Assembly (NCBI RefSeq): GCF_017948675.1
Contig: NZ_JAGFBU010000002.1
Coordinates: 62,001-126,000, forward strand
Reading direction: 5' to 3'
DNA from: Flavobacterium flabelliforme
GTDB taxonomy: Bacteria > Bacteroidota > Bacteroidia > Flavobacteriales > Flavobacteriaceae
DNA: 64,000 nt
The notes beneath the pieces are model-generated. The model was given only the letters and a program-made list of their open reading frames with translations. It had not been told where the DNA came from and searched no databases. Each line of letters starts with the position of its first letter. The first letter of the stretch is position 1. The translations under genes were made by a program, and so were the position numbers. Below, piece by piece: positions 48,807-57,665 of the stretch.

Positions 48807-49241
48807 ATGGAAAGAGATAATTTAAAAATTGGGATTACTTTTAGTGCATTCGACTTATTGCATGCTGGTCATATAAAAATGCTTGAAGAAGCTAAAAGAC
48901 AATGCGATTATTTGATAGTTGGTTTACAAACAGATCCAACGATTGATCGTCCAGAAAAAAACAAACCAACTCAGACAGTTGTAGAACGCTACATCCAATT
49001 AAAGGGATGTCGTTTTGTAGACGAAATCGTTCCTTATGCAACTGAGCAAGATTTAGAAGATATTTTACGTTCATTTAAAATTGATCTTCGAATTGTAGGA
49101 GATGAATACAGAGATCATAATTTTACTGGGAGATCATATTGTGAGGAAAAAGGGATTGAGCTATATTTTAATCAAAGAGATCATCGCTTTTCTAGTAGTG
49201 GTCTTAGAGCGATAGTATCAAATAATGAATTATTAAAATAG
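48807..49241 (+). CDS. Cytidylyltransferase-like protein (TagD/GCT family)
   Basis: 144 residues, one nucleotidyltransferase domain. GITFSAFDLLHAGHIKMLEEAK carries the HxGH motif (His19, His22), and the segment KIDLRIVGDEYRDHNFTG resembles the second conserved region; the C-terminal RFSSSGLRA recalls the RTTGIS-like motif of glycerol-3-phosphate cytidylyltransferases. Members activate glycerol-3-phosphate or another phosphorylated alcohol with CTP. Two bases after the Wzz-type gene and three before wecB, so one operon. The substrate is not certain. Confidence 0.75.
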   Translation: MERDNLKIGITFSAFDLLHAGHIKMLEEAKRQCDYLIVGLQTDPTIDRPEKNKPTQTVVERYIQLKGCRFVDEIVPYATEQDLEDILRSFKIDLRIVGDEYRDHNFTGRSYCEEKGIELYFNQRDHRFSSSGLRAIVSNNELLK

Positions 49242-49244
49242 GGA

Positions 49245-50363
49245 ATGAAGAAAAATTTAATAATATTTGGAACGAGACCAGAAGCTATCAAAATGGCTCC
49301 TTTAGTCAAAGAATTTAACAAAAATAATTTAGAGTTTGAAACAAGAATCTGTGTAACAGCACAGCATCGCGAGATGTTAGATCAAGTACTATCTTTCTTT
49401 GAAATTAAACCAGATTATGATCTAGATTTAATGAAATCAGATCAGAATTTGTATTCACTTACTTCAGATATTATTACTGGACTAAAGTTTGTTTTAGAAG
49501 ATTTTAAACCAGATTATGTGTATGTCCATGGTGATACTACAACTACAATGGCTGCTAGTATAGCCGCCTTTTATTCTGGATCAAAAATTTGTCATGTAGA
49601 AGCAGGTTTGCGTACTCATAATAAACGTTCCCCATTTCCAGAGGAAATAAATAGACAACTGACTAGTCGTATGGCAGATTTTCATTTTGCTCCAACCACT
49701 GCATCTCAAGATAATCTCTTGGTTGAAAATATAAAGCCTGAAAATATTATTGTAACAGGTAATACGGTTATAGATGCTTTATTAGAAAGTGTACAAAAAG
49801 TCGATCATGTAGAAAATGAAGAAATTAAATTTCTAAAATCCATAGTAGATAGTTCAAATAAAGTAATATTGGTAACAGGACATCGACGAGAAAATCATGG
49901 ACAAGGGTTTATTAATATTTGTGGTGCATTAAAAGAAATTGCAATTCAGCATCCTGAGGTACAAATTATATATCCAGTGCATTTGAATCCAAATGTAAAA
50001 GGGCCGGTTTATGGAATATTATCCAATATTTCTAATATTAAATTAATAGACCCTCTAGCATATCCTGCATTTGTATGGTTAATGAAACAATCCTATTTAA
50101 TTATCACTGATTCTGGTGGGGTACAAGAAGAAGCACCTAGTTTAGGGAAGCCAGTGCTTGTAATGCGTGATACTACAGAACGTCCTGAAGCAGTAGAAGC
50201 GGGTACTGTAATTCTAGTAGGAACAGATAAAGATAAAATTGTTTTAGAAGCAAATAAACTATTGATGAACATAGAGCATTATCAACACATGAGTGCCTTG
50301 CATAATCCGTATGGGGATGGTAAAGCATGTCAAAGAATTGTAGAATTCATAAGAAGAAATTAA
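49245..50363 (+). CDS. wecB: UDP-N-acetylglucosamine 2-epimerase (non-hydrolysing)
   Basis: 372 residues. FGTRPEAIKMAPLV at 8-21, CVTAQHREMLDQVL, VHGDTTTTMAASIAAFY, HVEAGLRT and the C-terminal TDSGGVQEEAPSLGKPVLVMRDTTERPEAV are those of the WecB/MnaA family, which interconverts UDP-GlcNAc and UDP-ManNAc. Provides ManNAc-type units for the polymer. Two bases before the flippase gene. Confidence 0.93.
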   Translation: MKKNLIIFGTRPEAIKMAPLVKEFNKNNLEFETRICVTAQHREMLDQVLSFFEIKPDYDLDLMKSDQNLYSLTSDIITGLKFVLEDFKPDYVYVHGDTTTTMAASIAAFYSGSKICHVEAGLRTHNKRSPFPEEINRQLTSRMADFHFAPTTASQDNLLVENIKPENIIVTGNTVIDALLESVQKVDHVENEEIKFLKSIVDSSNKVILVTGHRRENHGQGFINICGALKEIAIQHPEVQIIYPVHLNPNVKGPVYGILSNISNIKLIDPLAYPAFVWLMKQSYLIITDSGGVQEEAPSLGKPVLVMRDTTERPEAVEAGTVILVGTDKDKIVLEANKLLMNIEHYQHMSALHNPYGDGKACQRIVEFIRRN

Positions 50364-50365
50364 TT

Positions 50366-51763
50366 ATGAATGAAGTTTCTTCAGGGCATCTTGGTAAAAA
50401 ACTATTTAAAGAAACATTAATTTATTCTATAGGTAGCTTTGGATCTAAAATTTTATCTTTTTTATTACTTCCGTTTTATACTTTCTTACTAACAAAGAAA
50501 GATTTAGGAGAATACGATATATTCATAACCACAATTACATTATTTATTCCTTTAGTTTCGCTTCAAATATCAGATGCAGTTTATCGTTGGTTGATCGATA
50601 AAGAAAAACAAAATGAGCAGCTAAAAGGTGAAATAATCACAAATACTTTTATAGCATTTGGGATAGGATTTTTTCTTTTTTCTGTTTTATTTTTAATTTA
50701 TGTTGTTTTAGAACCTTTTGTTTATAAAGGTTATTTTTTTGCCCTGATGTTTCTTAACTGTTTATTGCCCATACTTCAAAGTGTTTTAAGAGGAGAAGGT
50801 AAGACCAAATTATTTGCATTTAATGGGCTTATTACAACTTTTCTAGTAATTGTATTTAATGTTGTCTTTATTTATGGCTTGAATTTGAAGGTTGAGGGAA
50901 TTTTGCTAGCAAATATCATGGCATACTCCATTGCCTGCATCGTTATTTTATTTCAAATCAATCTTTTTAAATATTTTTCTTTTGCTAATTTTAATAAAAA
51001 ATTACTAATAGAAATGTCTCGTTACTCGCTTCCTCTAATACCCAATTTAATGAGTTGGTGGGTAATAGGTTCTGCCAGTAAATTTATCATATTGCATTAT
51101 TTAGGCCCAGAATCTAATGGTATTTACGCTATATCTTCTAGATTTCCGTCTATAATTGTAATTGTTAACTCTATTTTTATTTTACCCATTCAAGATGCAT
51201 TTCTTAAAAACGATACCGAAACTAAAGATTTTAGTAAGCTATTGGTGCATTTCATTAAATTAGAGTTTAGTATTATTATACTTCTTATTGCAGGGGCGCC
51301 AATCTATACAAAGTTTTTAGTTAATTATGAGTTTTATGATTCTTGGAAATACATGGCTTTCTTGTATTTAGGGGTTGGATTTAATACGATTGCAACTTTA
51401 ATAAGTCTTATTTATCAAAAAAAACGTAATACATTACGAATAACTTTTACATCAATAGTTGGAGGTTTAGTATCAATTATTTGCTGTTTTTTATTGGTAA
51501 ATAAGTTAGGTTTGTACGGTATTTCAATATCTTATTTTCTTGGCTTTTTTACGATCTATTTGTTAAGGTATGTAGATTTAAGAAAAGAATTAAATCTCGG
51601 AATTAATGATTATGTTTATTTTTTCTATTTACTACTTATAATTGGGTTAATATTTGGTATAAATAGTATTACATTTAGATCGAATTTAATCCTTTTCTTT
51701 TTAGTTTTAATAATTATTGTAATTATCAATATGAAATTGGTATTCAAAATTTTTAAAAAGTGA
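50366..51763 (+). CDS. Wzx-type polysaccharide flippase
   Basis: 465 residues from the ATG at 50366 (the frame is open to 50327 within wecB, which is unlikely to be used). About 12-14 hydrophobic segments. IYSIGSFGSKILSFLLLPFYTFLLTKKDLGEYDI at the N-terminus is typical of the polysaccharide transporter family (MOP superfamily). It would flip undecaprenyl-linked repeat units across the inner membrane. With the EpsG-like protein it points to a Wzx/Wzy pathway. Confidence 0.88.
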   Translation: MNEVSSGHLGKKLFKETLIYSIGSFGSKILSFLLLPFYTFLLTKKDLGEYDIFITTITLFIPLVSLQISDAVYRWLIDKEKQNEQLKGEIITNTFIAFGIGFFLFSVLFLIYVVLEPFVYKGYFFALMFLNCLLPILQSVLRGEGKTKLFAFNGLITTFLVIVFNVVFIYGLNLKVEGILLANIMAYSIACIVILFQINLFKYFSFANFNKKLLIEMSRYSLPLIPNLMSWWVIGSASKFIILHYLGPESNGIYAISSRFPSIIVIVNSIFILPIQDAFLKNDTETKDFSKLLVHFIKLEFSIIILLIAGAPIYTKFLVNYEFYDSWKYMAFLYLGVGFNTIATLISLIYQKKRNTLRITFTSIVGGLVSIICCFLLVNKLGLYGISISYFLGFFTIYLLRYVDLRKELNLGINDYVYFFYLLLIIGLIFGINSITFRSNLILFFLVLIIIVIINMKLVFKIFKK

Positions 51764-51817
51764 TGATATTAAATTTAAGATAATTATTTTAAAAAAAATT
51801 AATATCAAATAAGATAG

Positions 51818-53476
51818 GTGAGTAAGATAAAATTATATTGTAGTAGTTTATTAATAGTTTGTTGTTCAGTTTTTTTTTCTTGTTCTAAGGAAATTCCACC
51901 TGAAATAAGAGTTCCAGTAAATTTTGATAATACCACAGGAGTAGACAAAATAGACAAAGCTAAAGAATATGATGTTGTAGTTTATGGTGGTACTTCTGCA
52001 GGAATTATTGCGGCTCTTGAAGTTGCTCAATCCGGTAAAACAGTCCTGCTTATCAAACCTTCTGATACTGCCTTAGGCGGAATGACTACCAATGGTTTAG
52101 GAGTGACAGATGTGTTAAATACTGAAATTCTGGGCGGCCTGACTAGAGATTTTTATCAAAAAATAAAAGAATATTACAGCAATAGTCAAAATTGGTTTTT
52201 GGGTAATGCCTCGACTTACAGAAGATATTCTTCTAACGGTGATGTAATGATCTGGTTTGAACCAAAAGCAGCTCAATTTGTATTGCAAGATTTGATTATT
52301 AAAAATGCCATTCCCGTTTTGCATTCTGAAAGGCTAGATTTAAAAAATGGAGTAAAAAAGAATATGCTTAATGCAATAACTTCCATAAAAATGGAATCCG
52401 GATTAGTGATAAAAGGCAAAATGTTTATTGATGCAAGTTATGAAGGTGATTTAATGGCTAAGTCAGGAGTTTCATATACTTATGGTAGAGAGAGTAATAG
52501 TCAATACAATGAGAGGGTAAATGGAGTGCAAAGATTGCATTCTTGGGAACGCAATGAATTACCAGACGGAATATTCATATATGGACTTGGATCTTTAACT
52601 TTAGCACCAAACGGAACTTCAGACAAAAAAATACAAGCTTATTGCTATAGGATGTGTTTGACTAATGTTAAAGAAAATCGCAGAACAATTGCAAAGCCTT
52701 TTGATTATGATGAGGATGATTATAAAATTTTATTTGAATACGTAAAAAATTATGCAGGTAATTATTTATGCGATTTTGGCCCACTGCCTAATGGAAAAAC
52801 AGATTCAAATAATTTTGGTCCAATCTCTACTGATTATGTTGGAAAAAACTACAATTATCCAGAGGGTAATTATGCTGAAAGACAAAGAATCACTGAAGAG
52901 CATAAAAGATATCAAATAGGTTTTATGTGGACGTTAGCAAATCATCCTAAAATTCCAGAAAGAATACGTGAATTTTATAAAGAATGGGGATTGCCTAAGG
53001 ATGAATTTGTTGAAAGTGATAATTGGCCTAAACAATTGTACATAAGAGAAGGAAGACGTATGATTAGTGATTATGTGATGACTGAGAATAATTGTACTGG
53101 TAAAATTGTAGTTAGCCAACCAGTAACGCTAGCTGATTACCCTATGGATTCCCATATTGTACAACGTTATATAGATAGTAAGGGTAATTTAAAAAATGAA
53201 GGACAGTTAATGGCTACCACGCCTAAACCTTACCCTATAGATTACCGTTCGATTGTTCCTAAAAGTACAGAGTGTACTAATTTATTTGTTCCGGTTTGCC
53301 TTTCTGCAAGTCATATCGCTATGGGTTCTATACGAATGGAGCCTGTTTATATGGCATTAGGTCAAGTAGCTGCCATTGCCGCTGTTCAATCTTTAGAGAA
53401 AGGAAAAAAAACTCAAGAACTGTCTTATGAGGTTTTAAAGACAGAATTATTGAGAAAAAAAATGATTCTTCAATAA
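51818..53476 (+). CDS. FAD-dependent oxidoreductase, predicted lipoprotein
   Basis: 552 residues with a GTG start (a TAG stop lies in the bases just before it, and no in-frame ATG gives a complete protein). The N-terminus is a lipoprotein signal (LLIVCCSVFFSC, Cys22), so the enzyme is exported. A dinucleotide-binding site follows (YDVVVYGGTSAGIIAALEVAQSGKTVLLI, about 51-79) with LGGMTTNGLG, and further FAD-family segments IDASYEGDLMAKSGVSYTYGRES and SASHIAMGSIRMEPVYMALGQVAAIAA. This group (FAD_oxidored family) is sometimes labelled xanthan lyase. Its place in a biosynthetic locus is unusual; oxidation of polymer sugars is a guess. Confidence 0.75.
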   Translation: MSKIKLYCSSLLIVCCSVFFSCSKEIPPEIRVPVNFDNTTGVDKIDKAKEYDVVVYGGTSAGIIAALEVAQSGKTVLLIKPSDTALGGMTTNGLGVTDVLNTEILGGLTRDFYQKIKEYYSNSQNWFLGNASTYRRYSSNGDVMIWFEPKAAQFVLQDLIIKNAIPVLHSERLDLKNGVKKNMLNAITSIKMESGLVIKGKMFIDASYEGDLMAKSGVSYTYGRESNSQYNERVNGVQRLHSWERNELPDGIFIYGLGSLTLAPNGTSDKKIQAYCYRMCLTNVKENRRTIAKPFDYDEDDYKILFEYVKNYAGNYLCDFGPLPNGKTDSNNFGPISTDYVGKNYNYPEGNYAERQRITEEHKRYQIGFMWTLANHPKIPERIREFYKEWGLPKDEFVESDNWPKQLYIREGRRMISDYVMTENNCTGKIVVSQPVTLADYPMDSHIVQRYIDSKGNLKNEGQLMATTPKPYPIDYRSIVPKSTECTNLFVPVCLSASHIAMGSIRMEPVYMALGQVAAIAAVQSLEKGKKTQELSYEVLKTELLRKKMILQ

Positions 53477-53484
53477 AATATAAA

Positions 53485-54564
53485 ATGATTAAAATTAATG
53501 TAGTAGGAGCCTACGGAGAAACAAATTTTGGTGACGATTTATTAATGTGCGTTTTCGAAAATTTCTTTTTAAAAGAATTTCAAAATATAGAATTAAACTT
53601 TGTTGGAGAACCTAATCAGTATGCAAACAAGCTTTTAGTGAATAGCAGTTATTTAAAGCCACACTTTTTGCCAGATTGGGAAGTTTACGGTGGAGGAACA
53701 CAATTTTTTGCCTTTCAGGAAATGAATACTACTTCTGTTTTTGAAAAAATTATAATTGCTGTTAATAATCCTAAAATTTTAAAAAATAAAATAAGAAGTA
53801 TATTTTTTAAGAACCAATCAAATTGCTCCAAAATTGCTTTTTTAGGATTTGGTATTGGTCCATTTTATGACAACCAGAAAGCAATTTCGAATGCTAAGGA
53901 AAAAGTTGCTGCTGCAAATTATGTTGGAGTAAGAGATGAGGTATCTAAAAGCTATTGTGATCAGTGGAAAGTTGATGCCAATTTAGGCGCTGATGTAGTT
54001 TTTTCTTCCTATTTTAAATTACTTAATGTAAATAAAAAAGAATCTACTTCTACTAAACGAAAGTTAGGGATTATTGTTAGAGACTGGGATTGGGAAGAGT
54101 CAGGAAAAAAATACATTCATAATCTTATTGAATTCTATGAATCCTATTCGGAAGTCGAATTACAGTTTATTGTTTTCGCTCCTTCCAAAGACAAAAATTG
54201 GATTAAGGAACTGAAAAATAAAAATACCTTAATTTGGGATCCTGAAAAATACTCAATTGAAATTTTTTTAAATAAATTAAATGATTTTGATGGATTTATT
54301 AGTGCTCGTTACCATGGAGCAATAATTGGTGCGCTTTTGCAAAAACCAGTTATCTGTATAGAAATTGAACCTAAATTAAAAATTCTTACGGAACAAGTAC
54401 CTGAAATTAAACTTTGGAAAAAACCATTTGATATAAATGAATTAGTTACGCTTGTACAACAACTCGATTATGAGGTGAATTACGAAATTTCCTTAGTTGA
54501 AAGAAAATTAAAATCTGATGCAATGCTATTAGATTTTAAAAGAAAGTTCAACCAAACAAGATAG
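53485..54564 (+). CDS. Polysaccharide pyruvyl transferase family protein
   Basis: 359 residues. The N-terminal NVVGAYGETNFGDDLLMCVFENFF and the C-terminal DGFISARYHGAIIGALLQKPVICIE segments are diagnostic of the CsaB/WcaK family (PS_pyruv_trans). Members transfer pyruvate from phosphoenolpyruvate to sugars as ketals, adding negative charge. Eight bases after the FAD oxidoreductase, so they may modify the same polymer. Confidence 0.85.
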   Translation: MIKINVVGAYGETNFGDDLLMCVFENFFLKEFQNIELNFVGEPNQYANKLLVNSSYLKPHFLPDWEVYGGGTQFFAFQEMNTTSVFEKIIIAVNNPKILKNKIRSIFFKNQSNCSKIAFLGFGIGPFYDNQKAISNAKEKVAAANYVGVRDEVSKSYCDQWKVDANLGADVVFSSYFKLLNVNKKESTSTKRKLGIIVRDWDWEESGKKYIHNLIEFYESYSEVELQFIVFAPSKDKNWIKELKNKNTLIWDPEKYSIEIFLNKLNDFDGFISARYHGAIIGALLQKPVICIEIEPKLKILTEQVPEIKLWKKPFDINELVTLVQQLDYEVNYEISLVERKLKSDAMLLDFKRKFNQTR

Positions 54565-54680
54565 TAATCCAATTGTACACAGTAATTCTATTTTAAAGGG
54601 GAAAGTTTTTTTTTTTTGAAATAAGATAAAAAAAAATTTATATTAAAAATCAATAGTCTATTTAGTAATGGACTACTAAA

Positions 54681-55721
54681 ATGACAAAAATGAAAGCATT
54701 TTTTTTTCTGCCTAAAAGTGCCATGAACGAGGCGACGCAATATTATACTGATTTGATAATTAAATCATTTGAGGGTTGTCAAATAGTAATTTCACAAGAG
54801 CCAATAGTAGATGCTGATATAGATATTATTGTAACAATTCGTGTAGGGGATCAGAGACAGTTGAAATTTAAGGATAAAAAGAAAAAATATTTTTATATCA
54901 ATTGGTATCAAGGTATTGGTCCCGAAGAATATGAGCTATTATATAACTATACGCTTAGGGCTAAATTAGGAAAAATATATTTGACTTATTACGAGAAAAA
55001 ATCGTTTAAAAAAACGGATTTATTCTTATTTGTCTCTGAAGAGATGAAAGTTTTTTACGAAAAAAAATATAATTTAGACTTAAAGGATAAAGCACTTATA
55101 ATCCCTTGTTACAATAAGCTATTAGATCTAAAGTCCTTTGAAGTCGAAAAGAAATACGAAAAGTTAAGTTTTGTATATGCCGGCGCTTTATATGGGTGGC
55201 AATGTATTGATGAAAGTCTGCAAGTTTTTAAAAACGTTTATGAATTTGATCAATCTGCTACCTTAACCCTTTTGACAGGTCAAAAAGAAGAGGGAGAAGC
55301 GCTTATTGAAAAATATAATTTAAAAAATGTCTCCATTGGGTTTGTTAAATTAGAAGAATTACAAGATGAACTTAAAAAATATAAATATGGTTTCTTACTT
55401 AGAAAAGATGATCCCATAAATAATGTGGCGACACCCACTAAAATGAATTCCTATCTTGCGGCTGGAATTATTCCTATCTACACAGACGTAGTAAATAGTT
55501 TCGAAGAAAATATTAAACTAGGAAATTATTCAATAAAATGTAATTTAGAAAAAAATAGTATACAAGAAATTTCAAATAGTATTATTGAGTTTAATAAAAA
55601 AACCATTGAAATAGGTAAAATTAGAGAGGTATATTGTAGTAATTTTGATAATTATTATAACGATGACAAGTACATAAATATGATAAAAGACAAATTAACA
55701 CAAGTAAAAATAAAGAGATAA
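54681..55721 (+). CDS. Glycosyltransferase-like protein (GT-B fold)
   Basis: 346 residues from 54681; a second ATG three codons later (MKAFFFLPKSAMNEA) is equally possible. The centre resembles the acceptor/donor domain switch of GT4-type enzymes: DLFLFVSEEMKVFYEKKYNL, IIPCYNKLLDL, FVYAGALYGWQCIDE and, towards the end, ATPTKMNSYLAAGIIPIYTD, which matches the donor-binding PxKxxEYLAxGxPVI-like motif. No family number can be assigned from motifs alone. A run of nine T encodes three Phe near the start. Confidence 0.7.
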   Translation: MTKMKAFFFLPKSAMNEATQYYTDLIIKSFEGCQIVISQEPIVDADIDIIVTIRVGDQRQLKFKDKKKKYFYINWYQGIGPEEYELLYNYTLRAKLGKIYLTYYEKKSFKKTDLFLFVSEEMKVFYEKKYNLDLKDKALIIPCYNKLLDLKSFEVEKKYEKLSFVYAGALYGWQCIDESLQVFKNVYEFDQSATLTLLTGQKEEGEALIEKYNLKNVSIGFVKLEELQDELKKYKYGFLLRKDDPINNVATPTKMNSYLAAGIIPIYTDVVNSFEENIKLGNYSIKCNLEKNSIQEISNSIIEFNKKTIEIGKIREVYCSNFDNYYNDDKYINMIKDKLTQVKIKR

Positions 55722-55758
55722 ACTGCTTACTATTCATAAAAAATAATAATAAAAGAAC

Positions 55759-56592
55759 ATGTTAATATCAGTTGGTATTCCCATATATAACGCTGAAAGT
55801 TATCTTAAATTAGCCATAGACTCTGTATTACAGCAAACATATAATGATTTTGAATTGTTATTAGTAAATGATGGATCAACCGATAAATCATTAGAAATAA
55901 TGAAATCTTACAATGACCCTAGAATTAAGATTATAAACGACGGTGTTAATAAAGGGTTGATTTATAGGTTAAATGAAATGGTTCAGCTTTCAAAAGGAAC
56001 TTATTTTGTACGAATGGATGCAGATGATGTTATGTTCCCTGATCGAATAGCCAAGCAATTAGAACTCTTAAAAAGTAATCCTAAAATTGATATAGTCTAT
56101 AGTGATGCCGTTAGTATAGACAAAGACAATCGCATTTTAGGATATAAAGAATCTAAGATGGTTCGGGATAAAAATGATGTTTTGAATGGTGTTTTTCCTA
56201 TTCATCCTAGTGTAATGATAAAAAAAGAAGTATTATTAAAAAATCCTTATAAAGAAGGATTTATACAAATGGAAGATATGGAATTGTGGTATCGATTAGT
56301 TGAGAAGTACCACTTTCAAAATTTAAATGTTCCTCTTCTTTTTTATAGAGAAGATAGTAGTAATAATTCTCGAAAACACTTGAAAATGATTCAAGGAAAG
56401 ACTAAGTTTTCGGAGACTTACAAAATTAAGAAGTCAAAAATAATTTTTAGTTCTTATTTAAAATATGTTTTATATTTTATGTTAGAAAAACTTAAAAAAG
56501 AACACATTCTACTCAATAGAAGGTTTCAGCAATTAACAGTAATTCAAAAAGAAAATTTCAAAAAACAATTAGATTCTATCATAAGTGGCTGA
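55759..56592 (+). CDS. Family 2 glycosyltransferase
   Basis: 277 residues with the GT-A fold: SVGIPIYNAESYLKLAIDSVLQQTYNDFELLLVNDGSTD (NDGSTD at 37-42), the metal-binding RMDADD (85-90) and MEDMELWYRL for the catalytic base region. It adds a sugar to the lipid-linked repeat unit in the cytoplasm. It overlaps the next gene by eight bases. Confidence 0.9.
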   Translation: MLISVGIPIYNAESYLKLAIDSVLQQTYNDFELLLVNDGSTDKSLEIMKSYNDPRIKIINDGVNKGLIYRLNEMVQLSKGTYFVRMDADDVMFPDRIAKQLELLKSNPKIDIVYSDAVSIDKDNRILGYKESKMVRDKNDVLNGVFPIHPSVMIKKEVLLKNPYKEGFIQMEDMELWYRLVEKYHFQNLNVPLLFYREDSSNNSRKHLKMIQGKTKFSETYKIKKSKIIFSSYLKYVLYFMLEKLKKEHILLNRRFQQLTVIQKENFKKQLDSIISG

Positions 56593-57655
56593 TTATAAAA
56601 ATATATTTTACATCATTTATGGACTGTCCGTTTTGTTTGGTTTATTTACGGCACTTAACTTAGATTTTTTTAAAAAAAATTATAGAAATTTAGATGGTTA
56701 TTTAGTGCTTTTAATACTGCTTTCTTATGTGCTTTTATTTGGCTTAAGGGGTATTGATATTGGTACTGATACGCACATGTATCACTACCAATATGAAAAT
56801 TATGATCATATTACTTATGGAACCGATGTTACAGTTGGTTTGATATATTGGTTTTTAAATATTTTCTCTGAAAATCCTCAAGTATTTCTGCTTTTTATGG
56901 GTTTTTTATTCATATCCATTTATTTTTACGCGTTAAAAAAACACACTCATTTTTATAATTCAAATTTTTATCTATCCGTTTTTTGTTTAGTCAGTCTATT
57001 CTTTTTTGAGTCACTCGGAATAAATATTATTAGACAAGGGGTTTCTCTTTCATTTTTTGTACTAGCAATAACCTCTAGAGCCATTTATCCACAAAAAAAG
57101 GCAAAATGGATTTTGCTTTTGTTGTTGTCAATATGTTTTCACTTTACCAGTATAATCCCAATTCTTCTTTATCTAATAGTTTTTTATTTTAAAAATATAA
57201 AAATAAAATATTATTACTTACTGTACGCATTGACTGTTTTTTTGGCTGCAGCCAGTATTAGTATCTTGTCATTCAAGGACTATTTTTTAGGCTTTTTGTT
57301 AATAGATGAAAGAAGAAGTGTTTACTTAGAAGATAATGATTTTGATTATACGATAGGATTTAAGCCTCAGTTTGTTGCTTTCAATACTGTTTTTTTACTC
57401 TTGTTTGCTTATTTGAATAAAAAACAAAATAATGAGTCTTATACAAATTTATTGAAATACTATATAGCAATTAGCTCTTTGTTTTTTATGATGTTCCAAA
57501 TCCCTTATTCTGATAGATGGGGAGTGATGTCTTGGTGTGTGATTCCGTTTTTATTTGCTCCGCTGTTCAAGGTAGATAAAAACAGGATAAGTGCTAAGGC
57601 AACCCTTTCGGTTGCGTTTCTAATTTTGATCTTTATATTTTTTCAAACCAGGTAA
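56585..57655 (+). CDS. EpsG family polysaccharide polymerase candidate (Wzy role)
   Basis: 356 residues, GTG start, about ten hydrophobic segments. The pattern GLRGIDIGTDTHMYHYQYENY after the second segment, a central GINIIRQGVSLSFFVLAI and SICFHFTSIIPILLYLI are characteristic of the EpsG group of O-antigen-polymerase-like proteins. It is the only Wzy-like candidate in the window and would link repeat units in the periplasm. Confidence 0.8.
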   Translation: MADYKNIFYIIYGLSVLFGLFTALNLDFFKKNYRNLDGYLVLLILLSYVLLFGLRGIDIGTDTHMYHYQYENYDHITYGTDVTVGLIYWFLNIFSENPQVFLLFMGFLFISIYFYALKKHTHFYNSNFYLSVFCLVSLFFFESLGINIIRQGVSLSFFVLAITSRAIYPQKKAKWILLLLLSICFHFTSIIPILLYLIVFYFKNIKIKYYYLLYALTVFLAAASISILSFKDYFLGFLLIDERRSVYLEDNDFDYTIGFKPQFVAFNTVFLLLFAYLNKKQNNESYTNLLKYYIAISSLFFMMFQIPYSDRWGVMSWCVIPFLFAPLFKVDKNRISAKATLSVAFLILIFIFFQTR

Positions 57656-57665
57656 TAGATAGATT

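Noticed and set aside
54606..54617. Run of 12 T before the 54681 gene as a phase-variation tract or terminator
   Set aside because: No convincing stem precedes it, and it does not lie in a coding sequence or between promoter elements I can identify.
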